Assembly: GCA_031285115.1 (NCBI GenBank)
Contig: JAITWU010000028.1
Location: forward strand, 1 to 12,926
DNA from: Azonexus sp.
GTDB taxonomy: Bacteria > Pseudomonadota > Gammaproteobacteria > Burkholderiales > Rhodocyclaceae
Reading direction: 5' to 3'
DNA length: 12,926 nucleotides
In this document: in pieces, positions 6,653-12,926 of the stretch
Layout: every line of letters starts with the position of its first letter
Numbering within the stretch: position 1 is the stretch's first letter
The notes under the pieces: model-generated
The model's database searches: none
What the model was told of the DNA's origin: nothing
Seen by the model: the letters and a program-made list of their open reading frames with translations, nothing else
Position numbers and translations under genes: made by a program

Positions 6653-7699
6653 TCAATGCGCCACGGCCATGACGCGCCGGGCGATGTCGTGCAGCGCGCA
6701 CTGTTCTTCGACCGCGCCGATCTGGAAAGCCTCGCGCGGCATACCGTAGATGACGCTGCTCGCCTCGTCCTGGCCGAAGGTAACGGCGCCCGCCTGACGC
6801 ATTTTGAGCAGCCCCTGAGCGCCATCTTTGCCCATGCCGGTGAGAATCACGCCAATCGCCTGCGGGCCAAGCGCCGCCGCCGAATCGAACAAAACGTCAA
6901 CCGAAGGCCGGTGGCGATTGACCGGCGGCGTGTGCAGCAACTCGGTCAGGTAGCCGGGCGAGCCGCGCTTGATGCGCAGGTGGGAATGACCCGGCGCAAC
7001 GTAGACATGGCCCGGCTCGATTTTTTCATTGCCTGCGGCCTCGACGACACAGAGCGCGCAGGAACGGTCGAGACGGCGGGCAAAGGAGGCGGTAAAACTT
7101 TCCGGCATGTGCTGGACGACGAGAATCGGCGGGCAATCGGCGGGAAAACCGCTGAGCACATCCTTGACCGCCTCCGTGCCGCCCGTCGACGCGCCGATGA
7201 AGATGACCCGGCCACCACTTTGTCCGCTGACTCGCTCCGGCAGCGCCGATACCGACGGCGCGGCTGGCGCTGCGGCGAAAGTTCCCTGGCGGCGCAGGCG
7301 AGCGCCTTTGGCGGCGCGAATCCTGTCGACCAGCTCATCGGCGTAATCATCGAGGCCCCGGCCATCGGCGCGCGGCTTGCCGATAAAGTCGACCGCGCCC
7401 AGTTCGAGCGCCTTCAGCGCGGTTTCCGAAGCCGCTTCGGTAAAGGAGGAAACCATCACCACCGGCATCGGGCGCAGGCGCATCAGGCGGTTGAGAAACT
7501 CGATGCCGTCCATCCCCGGCATGTGGAAATCGAGGGTCAGCACATCGGGGTTGAGGGTTTTGATCATCGCCCGCGCCGTCGGCGCATCGGGCGCACAGCC
7601 GACGACTTCGAGATCGGGCGCGGCGTCGATCATTTTGCTCAACACCACCCGCATCAGGGCGGAGTCATCAATAATCAGAACGCGGGTCTTGGTCAGCAT
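6653..7699 (-). CDS. cheB: CheB receptor methylesterase/deamidase, copy 1
   Basis: Phosphorylation-activated methylesterase of 348 residues that removes receptor methyl groups. Receiver domain (about 5-125): acidic pair Asp11/Asp12, phospho-acceptor Asp57 (LTLDFHMP) and a normal Lys-Pro pair at 108-109 (IGKPR). A variable Ala/Pro linker (about 138-162) leads to the esterase domain with catalytic Ser171 (GASTGG), His197 (QHMP) and Asp292 (TGMGKDG). The ATG at 7699 fits the family start; a TTG at 7732 would overlap cheD and has no ribosome binding site. No strong Shine-Dalgarno is visible at either, so translation may depend on coupling to cheD, which ends 25 bases upstream. The gene next to it encodes a close paralogue with the same domain order, so this is one half of a tandem duplication. 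Confidence 0.95.
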   Translation of the reverse strand: MLTKTRVLIIDDSALMRVVLSKMIDAAPDLEVVGCAPDAPTARAMIKTLNPDVLTLDFHMPGMDGIEFLNRLMRLRPMPVVMVSSFTEAASETALKALELGAVDFIGKPRADGRGLDDYADELVDRIRAAKGARLRRQGTFAAAPAAPSVSALPERVSGQSGGRVIFIGASTGGTEAVKDVLSGFPADCPPILVVQHMPESFTASFARRLDRSCALCVVEAAGNEKIEPGHVYVAPGHSHLRIKRGSPGYLTELLHTPPVNRHRPSVDVLFDSAAALGPQAIGVILTGMGKDGAQGLLKMRQAGAVTFGQDEASSVIYGMPREAFQIGAVEEQCALHDIARRVMAVAH

Positions 7700-7724
7700 G
7701 ATAGGGGTCTGTCGCGGCGGTTGG

Positions 7725-8330
7725 TCAGACAAACAATTCGATGTCGCCTTCGACGTCGCCGCCGCTCAGACGATCCTGGTACACCCGTTCGCGCACGAAC
7801 AGGGTGTCGTTGTGCATCTGGTGCAGTTTTTTGACGAGGGCGCGACCACTGTCGGGAAAGTAATAGAGCTTGCGCGGATGCGAACCGAGCAAATCTTCGG
7901 CGACGATGGGAATATTTTCCGCCTTCAGATAATCGCGGACAAACCCCGCATTACGCGCCCCGACCTTGCTGCTGGCGAGGCTGGAGAGCACGGCCCCGCC
8001 GCCGAAAACCTTGGCTTCGAGCCGGTTGCGCCGGGCGCCCAGTTTGATCAGGTGATTGATCAGGACTTCCATGGCGTAGACGCCGTAACGGGTCGAAACG
8101 CCGGAACGGTCGAGGCTGCCGCCATCGGGCAGCATAAAGTGATTCATGCCGCCGACGCCCTTCCCGGTGTCGCGGATACAGGCGGCAACGCAGGAGCCGA
8201 GAACGGTGACGAGCACCATGCCATGAGCGGAAACGAAATATTCGCCGGGCAGAATCTTGGCTGCCTCGACCTTCCAATAGGGGTCGAAGTAGCGGTTTTC
8301 GGCGAGATTTTCGTTAAAGGCATGGGGCAC
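7725..8330 (-). CDS. cheD: CheD chemoreceptor glutamine deamidase
   Basis: CheD converts specific receptor glutamines to glutamates and in some species also interacts with CheC or CheY. The hallmark VTVLGSCVAACIRD followed by GGMNHFMLP supplies the catalytic Cys (Cys47 from the chosen start), His (His64) and a nearby Thr (Thr42). FGGGAVL (about 109-115) and a second conserved block GARNAGFVRDYL (about 124-135) complete the fold. The 201-residue length is at the long end for CheD, which are often near 160-200. The GTG at 8330 is chosen because GAGAGG stands seven bases before it; a TTG six bases further upstream would be only one base from that site. The gene lies between cheR and cheB1, as in the P. 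aeruginosa che2 cluster, and no cheC is visible. Confidence 0.93.
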   Translation of the reverse strand: MPHAFNENLAENRYFDPYWKVEAAKILPGEYFVSAHGMVLVTVLGSCVAACIRDTGKGVGGMNHFMLPDGGSLDRSGVSTRYGVYAMEVLINHLIKLGARRNRLEAKVFGGGAVLSSLASSKVGARNAGFVRDYLKAENIPIVAEDLLGSHPRKLYYFPDSGRALVKKLHQMHNDTLFVRERVYQDRLSGGDVEGDIELFV

Positions 8331-8337
8331 AAGCAAA

Positions 8338-8343
8338 CCTCTC
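8338..8343 (-). promoter_or_regulatory. Ribosome binding site deciding the cheD GTG start
   Basis: GAGAGG on the minus strand overlaps the cheR stop TGA and lies seven bases before the GTG at 8330, the normal distance. The alternative TTG at 8336 would be one base away, which is too close. Confidence 0.6.
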
Positions 8344-9250
8344 AGCGCGAGGCGGCCAGGGCATAAACCGTCTTGCCCAGGGAGCGGAACAGATCGGTGG
8401 CGTGGAGAAAACTTTCCGAATGCCCGGCGAACATCAGGCCATCGGGCTGCAACAGCGGGGCGAAGCGGGCGAGGATTTTGTACTGCGTCGCTTTATCGAA
8501 ATAAATCATGACGTTGCGACAAAAAATGATGTCCAGCGGCCCTTTGACGGCATAGCTCGCATCGAGCAGATTGATGCGCTGGAACGAGATCATCGCCTTG
8601 ATTTCCGGGCGCACCGAAACGAACCCATCCTGGCCGCCAGCGCCGCGCAGAAAAAAGCGGCGCAGGCGCTCAGGGTCGAGCTTTTCGACCCGATCGACCG
8701 GATAGACCCCTTTGCGGGCGGTTTCGAGGACATTGGTGTCGAGGTCGGAAGCAATGATCGAAACGTGCGACAGGTTGCCGCCGAAGGTTTCGGCCACGGT
8801 GATGGCGATTGAATACGGCTCTTCGCCGGTGGACGCGGCGGAACACCAGATGCGGATCGGGCGGTGCTCGCCGAGTTTTTGCAAATGCCCGGCAAGGATC
8901 GGGAAATGGTGCGGTTCGCGGAAAAAAGAGGTGAGATTGGTGGTCAGCGCATTGATGAAGTGCTGCCATTCGTCGCCACCGTGCCTTTCCAGCCGGTCGA
9001 GATATTCCGAAAAACTGCTGCACGCGGTGGCGCGCAGACGACGGGCCAGGCGAGAATAAACCATGTCCTGCTTGACCGGCGAGAGCGAGATGCCGGCCTG
9101 CTGATAGATCAGTTTGCGCACCCGCTCGAAATCGACGGGCAGAAAACTGAATTCGCGGACATTACTGTCGCGGCTGAAAATGCCCGCGAGCGTCGTAGAG
9201 GGAGAAGGGGAAGGAGAGAGGGAAGGAGAAGGGCGAGGCGTATTGAGCAC
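8342..9250 (-). CDS. cheR: CheR chemoreceptor methyltransferase
   Basis: S-adenosylmethionine-dependent methyltransferase that methylates glutamates on MCPs during adaptation. Counting from the GTG start (302 residues): N-terminal helical domain (about 30-95, with KQDMVYSRLARRLR); NLTSFFREPHHF at about 105-116; SAM-binding core IWCSAASTGEEPYSIAI at about 134-150; FCRNVMIYFD at about 243-252; GHSESF at about 276-281. E. coli CheR has 286 residues, so this one carries a short N-terminal extension with a Pro-Ser repeat. The start is uncertain: GTG at 9250 has GGGAG about 11 bases upstream; TTG at 9268 adds six residues but lacks a ribosome binding site. The beta-subdomain would dock on the EWVEF tail of the MCP encoded just upstream. 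The stop codon overlaps the cheD ribosome binding site. Confidence 0.93.
   Translation of the reverse strand: MLNTPRPSPSLSPSPSPSTTLAGIFSRDSNVREFSFLPVDFERVRKLIYQQAGISLSPVKQDMVYSRLARRLRATACSSFSEYLDRLERHGGDEWQHFINALTTNLTSFFREPHHFPILAGHLQKLGEHRPIRIWCSAASTGEEPYSIAITVAETFGGNLSHVSIIASDLDTNVLETARKGVYPVDRVEKLDPERLRRFFLRGAGGQDGFVSVRPEIKAMISFQRINLLDASYAVKGPLDIIFCRNVMIYFDKATQYKILARFAPLLQPDGLMFAGHSESFLHATDLFRSLGKTVYALAASR
9197..9233. repeat. Homopurine/homopyrimidine low-complexity tract inside cheR
   Basis: A pure A/G run on the plus strand (C/T on the coding strand). The 10-base unit gggaaggaga occurs at 9208 and again at 9220, a 12-base period. It encodes the Pro-Ser repeat PSPSLSPSPSPS near the CheR N-terminus. 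Because the period is a multiple of three, gain or loss of a unit would keep the frame. Confidence 0.75.
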
Positions 9251-9359
9251 GATCAGAACATCTCCCAAGCGTCATCAAAGGCGGACGGCGGTGATTCCGC
9301 CAACCACCGGACTGGCAACCGCGAGTATGGCCGATGGCCGGAAATCTTGCCAGCGGCGC
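9251..9359 (-). other. mcp-cheR gap with small hairpin
   Basis: This 109-base gap is the only sizeable spacer in the first operon. In its minus-strand reading a small hairpin lies at 9287-9301 (GGCGG, loop AATCA, CCGCC), with no U-run after it, so it is not a usual intrinsic terminator. Two in-frame stop codons just upstream of position 9268 rule out a longer CheR. I see no convincing promoter. Confidence 0.35.
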
Positions 9360-11741
9360 TCAAAATTCCACCCATTCGCCGTCATCCTTGCTGCCGAACG
9401 GCAGGTGCTCGCCGGTCTTGGCCGTCAGGTGATTGGTTGGCCGCACCGGCCCACGGTGGCTCAAGACCGCTGGCTGTATGCGCCGCACCTTGTCCGGCGG
9501 CGGCGTCAATTCGAGCGACAGGGAAAACACCGCCACTTCGTTGGCGAGGCTGTAAGCCTGCTCCTCCAGACTTTCGGCGGCGGCGGCGGCTTCTTGAACG
9601 AGGGCGGCGTTCTGCTGCGTGACCTGATCCATCTGGTTGATCGCCAGGCTGATCTGCTCGATACCGGCGCTCTGTTCGCGGCTGGCGGCGGAAATGTCCG
9701 CCATGATCCCGGCCACCCGCTTGATGCTCGCCACGACTTCGACCATCGTCTGCCCGGCCTGATCGGCGAGCCGGTTGCCCGCTTCAACCTTGGCTACCGA
9801 GTCGGAAATCAGGGTCTTGATTTCTTTGGCCGCCGCCGCGCTGCGCTGCGCGAGGTTGCGCACTTCGCTCGCCACCACGGCGAAGCCGCGCCCCTGCTCG
9901 CCCGCCCGCGCCGCTTCGACGGCGGCATTGAGGGCGAGAATATTGGTCTGGAAGGCAATGCCGTCGATGACGCCGATGATGTCGCCAATCCGGTTGCTCG
10001 ACTGATGGATGGCGCTCATCGTCTCGACGACCTGACCCACCACAGCGCCGCCGCGCACCGCCACCCGCTCGGCGTCGCCAGCGAATTCGCTGGCCTGGCG
10101 AGAGTTTTCGGCATTTTCCTTGACCGTGCCGGTGAGTTCTTCCATGCTCGCCGCCGTTTGCTGCAGACTGCTCGCCTGCTGTTCGGTCCGGCTGGAGAGT
10201 TCCTGATTGCCAGCGGCGATTTCCTGGGCGGCGGTGTTGATCATGTCGGTGGCGCTCTTGATCGCCAGCACGATGTCTTGCAGTTTATCGACGGTGGTGT
10301 TGGCGTCGTCCTTGAGGCGGCCCAGCATTCCACGGTAGTCGGCGTCGATTTTCTGCCGCAGGTCGCCGCGCGACATGCGGGCGAGCATGGCGCTGACATC
10401 ATCGAGCGCCGCGCCGTTGATTTCGAGCAATTGGTTGATGCCGCTGGAGAGATCGTGGAAGAAACCGTCCATCCCCGCCATGTCGATGCGTTTACTGAAA
10501 TCGCCAGCCACCGCCGCCGCGATGATGGCCGCCACGTCGCGCTCAACGGCGACTTCGGCGGTGCGGTCGCGCCACTCGACGACGGTGCCGATACGGGCAT
10601 TGGCCGCGTTGATCGCCGGATTGACGGCCAGCGCGAAGTGCCGACCGCCGATTTCAATCGCGCCATTGAGGGAGGTCTTGAGCGAAGCCAGCACATTGCG
10701 CTGATGCCCCGGCTGCCGGTGGTACTGGTCAAAATTGGAGCCGAGAATGCGGTCGGCCCGGAAATCCGGCAGGGTCTTGCGGATGTCGCTTTCGGCCTGG
10801 TGCATCATGGTCATCAACGAGGCGTTGCAATAAATGATGCGGCCCTCGATGTCGGCGACCATGACATTGGTAGACGCCACGTCGAGCGCCACCTTGATGC
10901 GCATGGTCGCATCCGCCGCCTGACGCTCGGCTTCGATCCGCGTTTTCAGATCGTTCTGCATTTTGTCGAGGGCGCGCTGCAATTCGGTCACTTCGTCAGC
11001 GCCGCAAATGGCGATCTGGTTGTCGAGATGACCGGCGGCGACGGCGTCGGCAATGTCGATGGTTTCGGCCAGCGGGCGGGTGATGCTGCGCCCGAAAACA
11101 TAGGCGAAGGCCGCAACCAGCGCGATCACCAGCAGCGCCAGAATGACCAGCAGCCGAATCGACGAGGCGCTGGCGCGGTTGGCCCCGGCGGAAAGTTCGC
11201 GGCCACTGTCGGCGTAGTACTGGCCAAGCGCCGCAGCGGCCTGACCGCTCCTCGCAAAGGCCGGTTGCAGGCTGTCGTTGTAGAGCGCCGCCAGACGCTT
11301 GCCGTTACCGGCGCGCGCCGCTTCGATGAGCGGCAGGAGACCATTATCGACATAGGCGGCCAGCGCCTGACGGTAATCCTCGGCCAAGCGTTTCTCCTCA
11401 TCGTTCAAGAGGCGACCGGAAAACGCCCGCCAGAGGTCGTCGATGCTTTTATGATTGGCCGCCAGCCCTTGCCCGAGAAGCCCGCCCGCCGCTTCGGCGC
11501 CCGCTTTTGATACAGGCGTCTGTTGCAGACTGGCGGCAATCTGCCGGTTGTTATCGGCCATCAGGGCCTGGATGCGCAGGACTTGCATCCCCGGTTCGAG
11601 TTTGTCGCCATAGATCGCCTCGCTGATCTGGCTCAAATCGCGCAGATAGCTGAAGGCGACGACGACCAGCACGGTAAACCAGAAAATCATGCCAATCGCC
11701 TGCCAGGTCAGTCGGGTACGGATACGCACATTGTTCAGCAT
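9360..11741 (-). CDS. Membrane MCP with Aer2-like PAS, poly-HAMP and CheR-docking pentapeptide
   Basis: Methyl-accepting chemotaxis protein of 793 residues. Layout: membrane segment (about 14-32); periplasmic, probably four-helix, domain (about 35-193); second membrane segment (about 196-216); HAMP (about 217-270); PAS (about 283-400); two more HAMP units (about 403-500); signalling hairpin (about 510-740). The tip (about 588-642, including [20 protein letters not shown]) closely resembles the E. coli Tsr class. Glu/Gln pairs around [11 protein letters not shown] (527-537) are likely methylation sites. A flexible tail ends in EWVEF, fitting the CheR/CheB docking consensus. In the PAS, His341 and Trp390 have the spacing recalled for the haem ligand His234 and Trp283 of P. 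aeruginosa Aer2, so oxygen or haem sensing is inferred; no ligand is proven. GAGG lies six bases before the ATG. Confidence 0.95.
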   Translation of the reverse strand: MLNNVRIRTRLTWQAIGMIFWFTVLVVVAFSYLRDLSQISEAIYGDKLEPGMQVLRIQALMADNNRQIAASLQQTPVSKAGAEAAGGLLGQGLAANHKSIDDLWRAFSGRLLNDEEKRLAEDYRQALAAYVDNGLLPLIEAARAGNGKRLAALYNDSLQPAFARSGQAAAALGQYYADSGRELSAGANRASASSIRLLVILALLVIALVAAFAYVFGRSITRPLAETIDIADAVAAGHLDNQIAICGADEVTELQRALDKMQNDLKTRIEAERQAADATMRIKVALDVASTNVMVADIEGRIIYCNASLMTMMHQAESDIRKTLPDFRADRILGSNFDQYHRQPGHQRNVLASLKTSLNGAIEIGGRHFALAVNPAINAANARIGTVVEWRDRTAEVAVERDVAAIIAAAVAGDFSKRIDMAGMDGFFHDLSSGINQLLEINGAALDDVSAMLARMSRGDLRQKIDADYRGMLGRLKDDANTTVDKLQDIVLAIKSATDMINTAAQEIAAGNQELSSRTEQQASSLQQTAASMEELTGTVKENAENSRQASEFAGDAERVAVRGGAVVGQVVETMSAIHQSSNRIGDIIGVIDGIAFQTNILALNAAVEAARAGEQGRGFAVVASEVRNLAQRSAAAAKEIKTLISDSVAKVEAGNRLADQAGQTMVEVVASIKRVAGIMADISAASREQSAGIEQISLAINQMDQVTQQNAALVQEAAAAAESLEEQAYSLANEVAVFSLSLELTPPPDKVRRIQPAVLSHRGPVRPTNHLTAKTGEHLPFGSKDDGEWVEF

Positions 11742-11743
11742 GG

Positions 11744-12262
11744 TCAGCCTCTTGCTTCTTCAGTTGATGTCAGAACCGCGTCGACCAGCGCCATTTCGGG
11801 GCTGGTCATCAGTCGCTCGATGTCGGTGACGATCATCATCCGGCCTGCTTCGGCAGCCAGACCAACGATGTAACGGGTATCGAAAGACGCCGAAAAATCC
11901 GGCGCTGGCCGGATCTGTTCCGGCGGCAAAAAAATGACATCGGAAACGCTATCGACCACCACGCCGACGACCCGCCCGGCGATATTGAGAATGATGACCA
12001 CGGTAAACGGCGTGTAACTGGCTTCGCCCAAGGCAAACTTGAGCCGCAGATCAACCACCGGCACGATGCTGCCGCGCAGGTTGATAACCCCCTTGATGAA
12101 TGGCGGCGCGTGGGCAATCCGGGTCGGCGGCTCATAACCACGGATTTCCTGCACCTTGAGGATGTCGATCGCGTATTCCTCACTGCCTACCGTAAAAGTC
12201 AGGTATTCACGGGTGGCTTCTTCGCTTTCGCCAGCCATCTTCGTTTCTCCCTTCAATTCCAT
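11744..12262 (-). CDS. cheW: CheW coupling protein
   Basis: CheW-family adaptor of 172 residues, a usual length, made of one CheW domain (about residues 17-160). CheW links receptor signalling tips to the regulatory domain of CheA in the cytoplasmic array. The diagnostic stretch is [13 protein letters not shown] at about residues 61-73, with the conserved Arg of the CheW fold. The ATG at 12262 is preferred because AAGGAG stands six bases upstream. A second in-frame ATG at 12238 (giving MAGESEE) also has GGGAG upstream and could be the true start. It follows cheA1 by 10 bases. Its stop codon is two bases before the mcp start, and the mcp ribosome binding site lies inside the end of cheW, so the two are probably translationally coupled. 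It is presumably the coupler for CheA1 and the adjacent receptor. Confidence 0.95.
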   Translation of the reverse strand: MELKGETKMAGESEEATREYLTFTVGSEEYAIDILKVQEIRGYEPPTRIAHAPPFIKGVINLRGSIVPVVDLRLKFALGEASYTPFTVVIILNIAGRVVGVVVDSVSDVIFLPPEQIRPAPDFSASFDTRYIVGLAAEAGRMMIVTDIERLMTSPEMALVDAVLTSTEEARG

Positions 12263-12268
12263 ACCTTG

Positions 12269-12274
12269 CTCCTT
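12269..12274 (-). promoter_or_regulatory. Ribosome binding site of cheW
   Basis: AAGGAG on the minus strand, six bases before the ATG at 12262 and overlapping the cheA1 stop codon. It supports the longer of two possible cheW starts. Confidence 0.7.
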
Positions 12275-12926
12275 ACTGCTGATTGACCGCGCTGCGGGCC
12301 TTGCCCCGGCCCATCCCGACGATGGCGGCAACGTCGAGAATCAACGCCACGCGGCCATCGCCCATGATGGTCGCGGCGGAAACGCCCGGCACCCGGCGAT
12401 AGTTGGCCTCCAGACTCTTGATCACCACCTGCTGCTGGCCAAGCAAGGCATCGACCGGCAGCGCCACCTTGAGGCCGTCGGCGGCAACCACGGCCATGAT
12501 GTTCCGGCTTGTCTCACCGCCGGGGGCCGCCTGCCCGAACAGTTCGCACAGTTCGACCACCGGCAGGAATTCGCCATGCACTGCGATGACCCGCCCCTGT
12601 CTGGCGACGCTGCGGATGTCGCCCGGCGCCACCGGCATTGATTCGACGACGGAAGACAGCGGCAGGATATAGATTTCATCGCCCACCGCCACCGACATGC
12701 CATCCAAAATCGCCAGGGTCAGCGGCAGGCGGACAGTGATGCGCGTGCCGATGCCGGACAGCGAATCAATCTCGATTTGGCCGCCCAAGGCCTTGATGTT
12801 GCGCCGCACCACATCCATGCCGACGCCGCGCCCGGAAAGATCGGTGACTTGCTCGGCGGTCGAAAAACCGGGTTCAAAAATGAGGTTGAAGACTTCCTGA
12901 TCGCTCATTTCGCCATCCGCCGCCAG
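12273..12926 (-). CDS. cheA: CheA histidine kinase, C-terminal part (cheA1, cut by window edge)
   Basis: C-terminal 217 residues of a CheA kinase; the gene continues past the right edge, so the phosphotransfer (P1), P2 and dimerisation domains cannot be judged. What is visible is the end of the ATPase domain, with the F-box region (IFEPGFST) and the G2 box (GRGVGMD), then LPLTLAILDGM leading into the CheW-like regulatory domain that binds CheW and receptors. The protein is a cytoplasmic kinase of the receptor array that phosphorylates CheY and CheB. The stop codon TAA overlaps the Shine-Dalgarno sequence of the following cheW, indicating one operon and likely translational coupling. It differs clearly from the second CheA at the other end of the window, so the locus has two distinct kinases. 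Family assignment is secure; catalytic completeness is unknown. Confidence 0.95.
   Translation of the reverse strand: MAADGEMSDQEVFNLIFEPGFSTAEQVTDLSGRGVGMDVVRRNIKALGGQIEIDSLSGIGTRITVRLPLTLAILDGMSVAVGDEIYILPLSSVVESMPVAPGDIRSVARQGRVIAVHGEFLPVVELCELFGQAAPGGETSRNIMAVVAADGLKVALPVDALLGQQQVVIKSLEANYRRVPGVSAATIMGDGRVALILDVAAIVGMGRGKARSAVNQQ

Noticed and set aside
9114..11510. Very long plus-strand open frame (798 residues) opposite the mcp gene
   Set aside because: It runs antisense to a clear MCP, its translation matches no family I know, and it arises from high GC in third codon positions. The same applies to the 637-residue plus-strand frame at 56-1969 and others opposite cheV, cheB and cheZ.
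152..12926. Insertion sequence, CRISPR array, tRNA or phage genes
   Set aside because: None seen on either strand; every part of the window over 300 bases is occupied by a chemotaxis gene.

Overview
This window is a densely packed chemotaxis (che) locus. All twelve recognisable genes lie on the minus strand and nothing convincing lies on the plus strand. The genes are GC-rich, while the intergenic regulatory region and the downstream end are AT-rich. The repertoire (CheZ, CheD, two CheV, two CheA, two CheB and an Aer2-like MCP) and the protein sequences suggest a motile, Gram-negative betaproteobacterium, perhaps of the Rhodocyclales. That placement comes from general familiarity with these families, not from a marker gene.

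Reading along the direction of transcription (right to left), the first block is cheA1 (only its C-terminal third is in the window), cheW, mcp, cheR, cheD, cheB1, cheB2. Most spacings are 2-25 bases, consistent with one operon; the exception is a gap of about 109 bases before cheR. The order cheA-cheW-mcp-cheR-cheD-cheB matches what is known of the Pseudomonas aeruginosa che2 (aer2) cluster. The MCP fits that comparison: it has a PAS domain with the His and Trp expected of an Aer2-type haem PAS, three HAMP modules in total, and a C-terminal CheR/CheB docking pentapeptide (EWVEF). Unlike soluble Aer2, it also has two membrane segments and a periplasmic domain.

An intergenic region of about 237 bases (5317-5553) separates the blocks. 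It holds a good sigma70-type promoter, a near-perfect 16-bp palindrome over the -35 box, and a long inverted repeat in the presumed leader. The second block follows: cheV1, cheV2, cheY, cheZ, cheA2, each 10-19 bases apart, ending at a strong intrinsic terminator at 99-128.

Together the genes form a signalling chain. The MCP with CheW or the CheV proteins controls CheA. CheA phosphorylates CheY, CheB and the CheV receiver domains. CheZ removes phosphate from CheY. CheR, CheB and CheD adjust receptor modification. The unusual points are the tandem cheB and tandem cheV duplications, a broken Lys-Pro motif in CheB2, a CheA2 with no recognisable P2 domain, repeated CheY-binding-like peptides in CheZ, and the hybrid membrane-anchored Aer2-like receptor. 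I see no wholly unknown system; the novelty is in the wiring and the variants.
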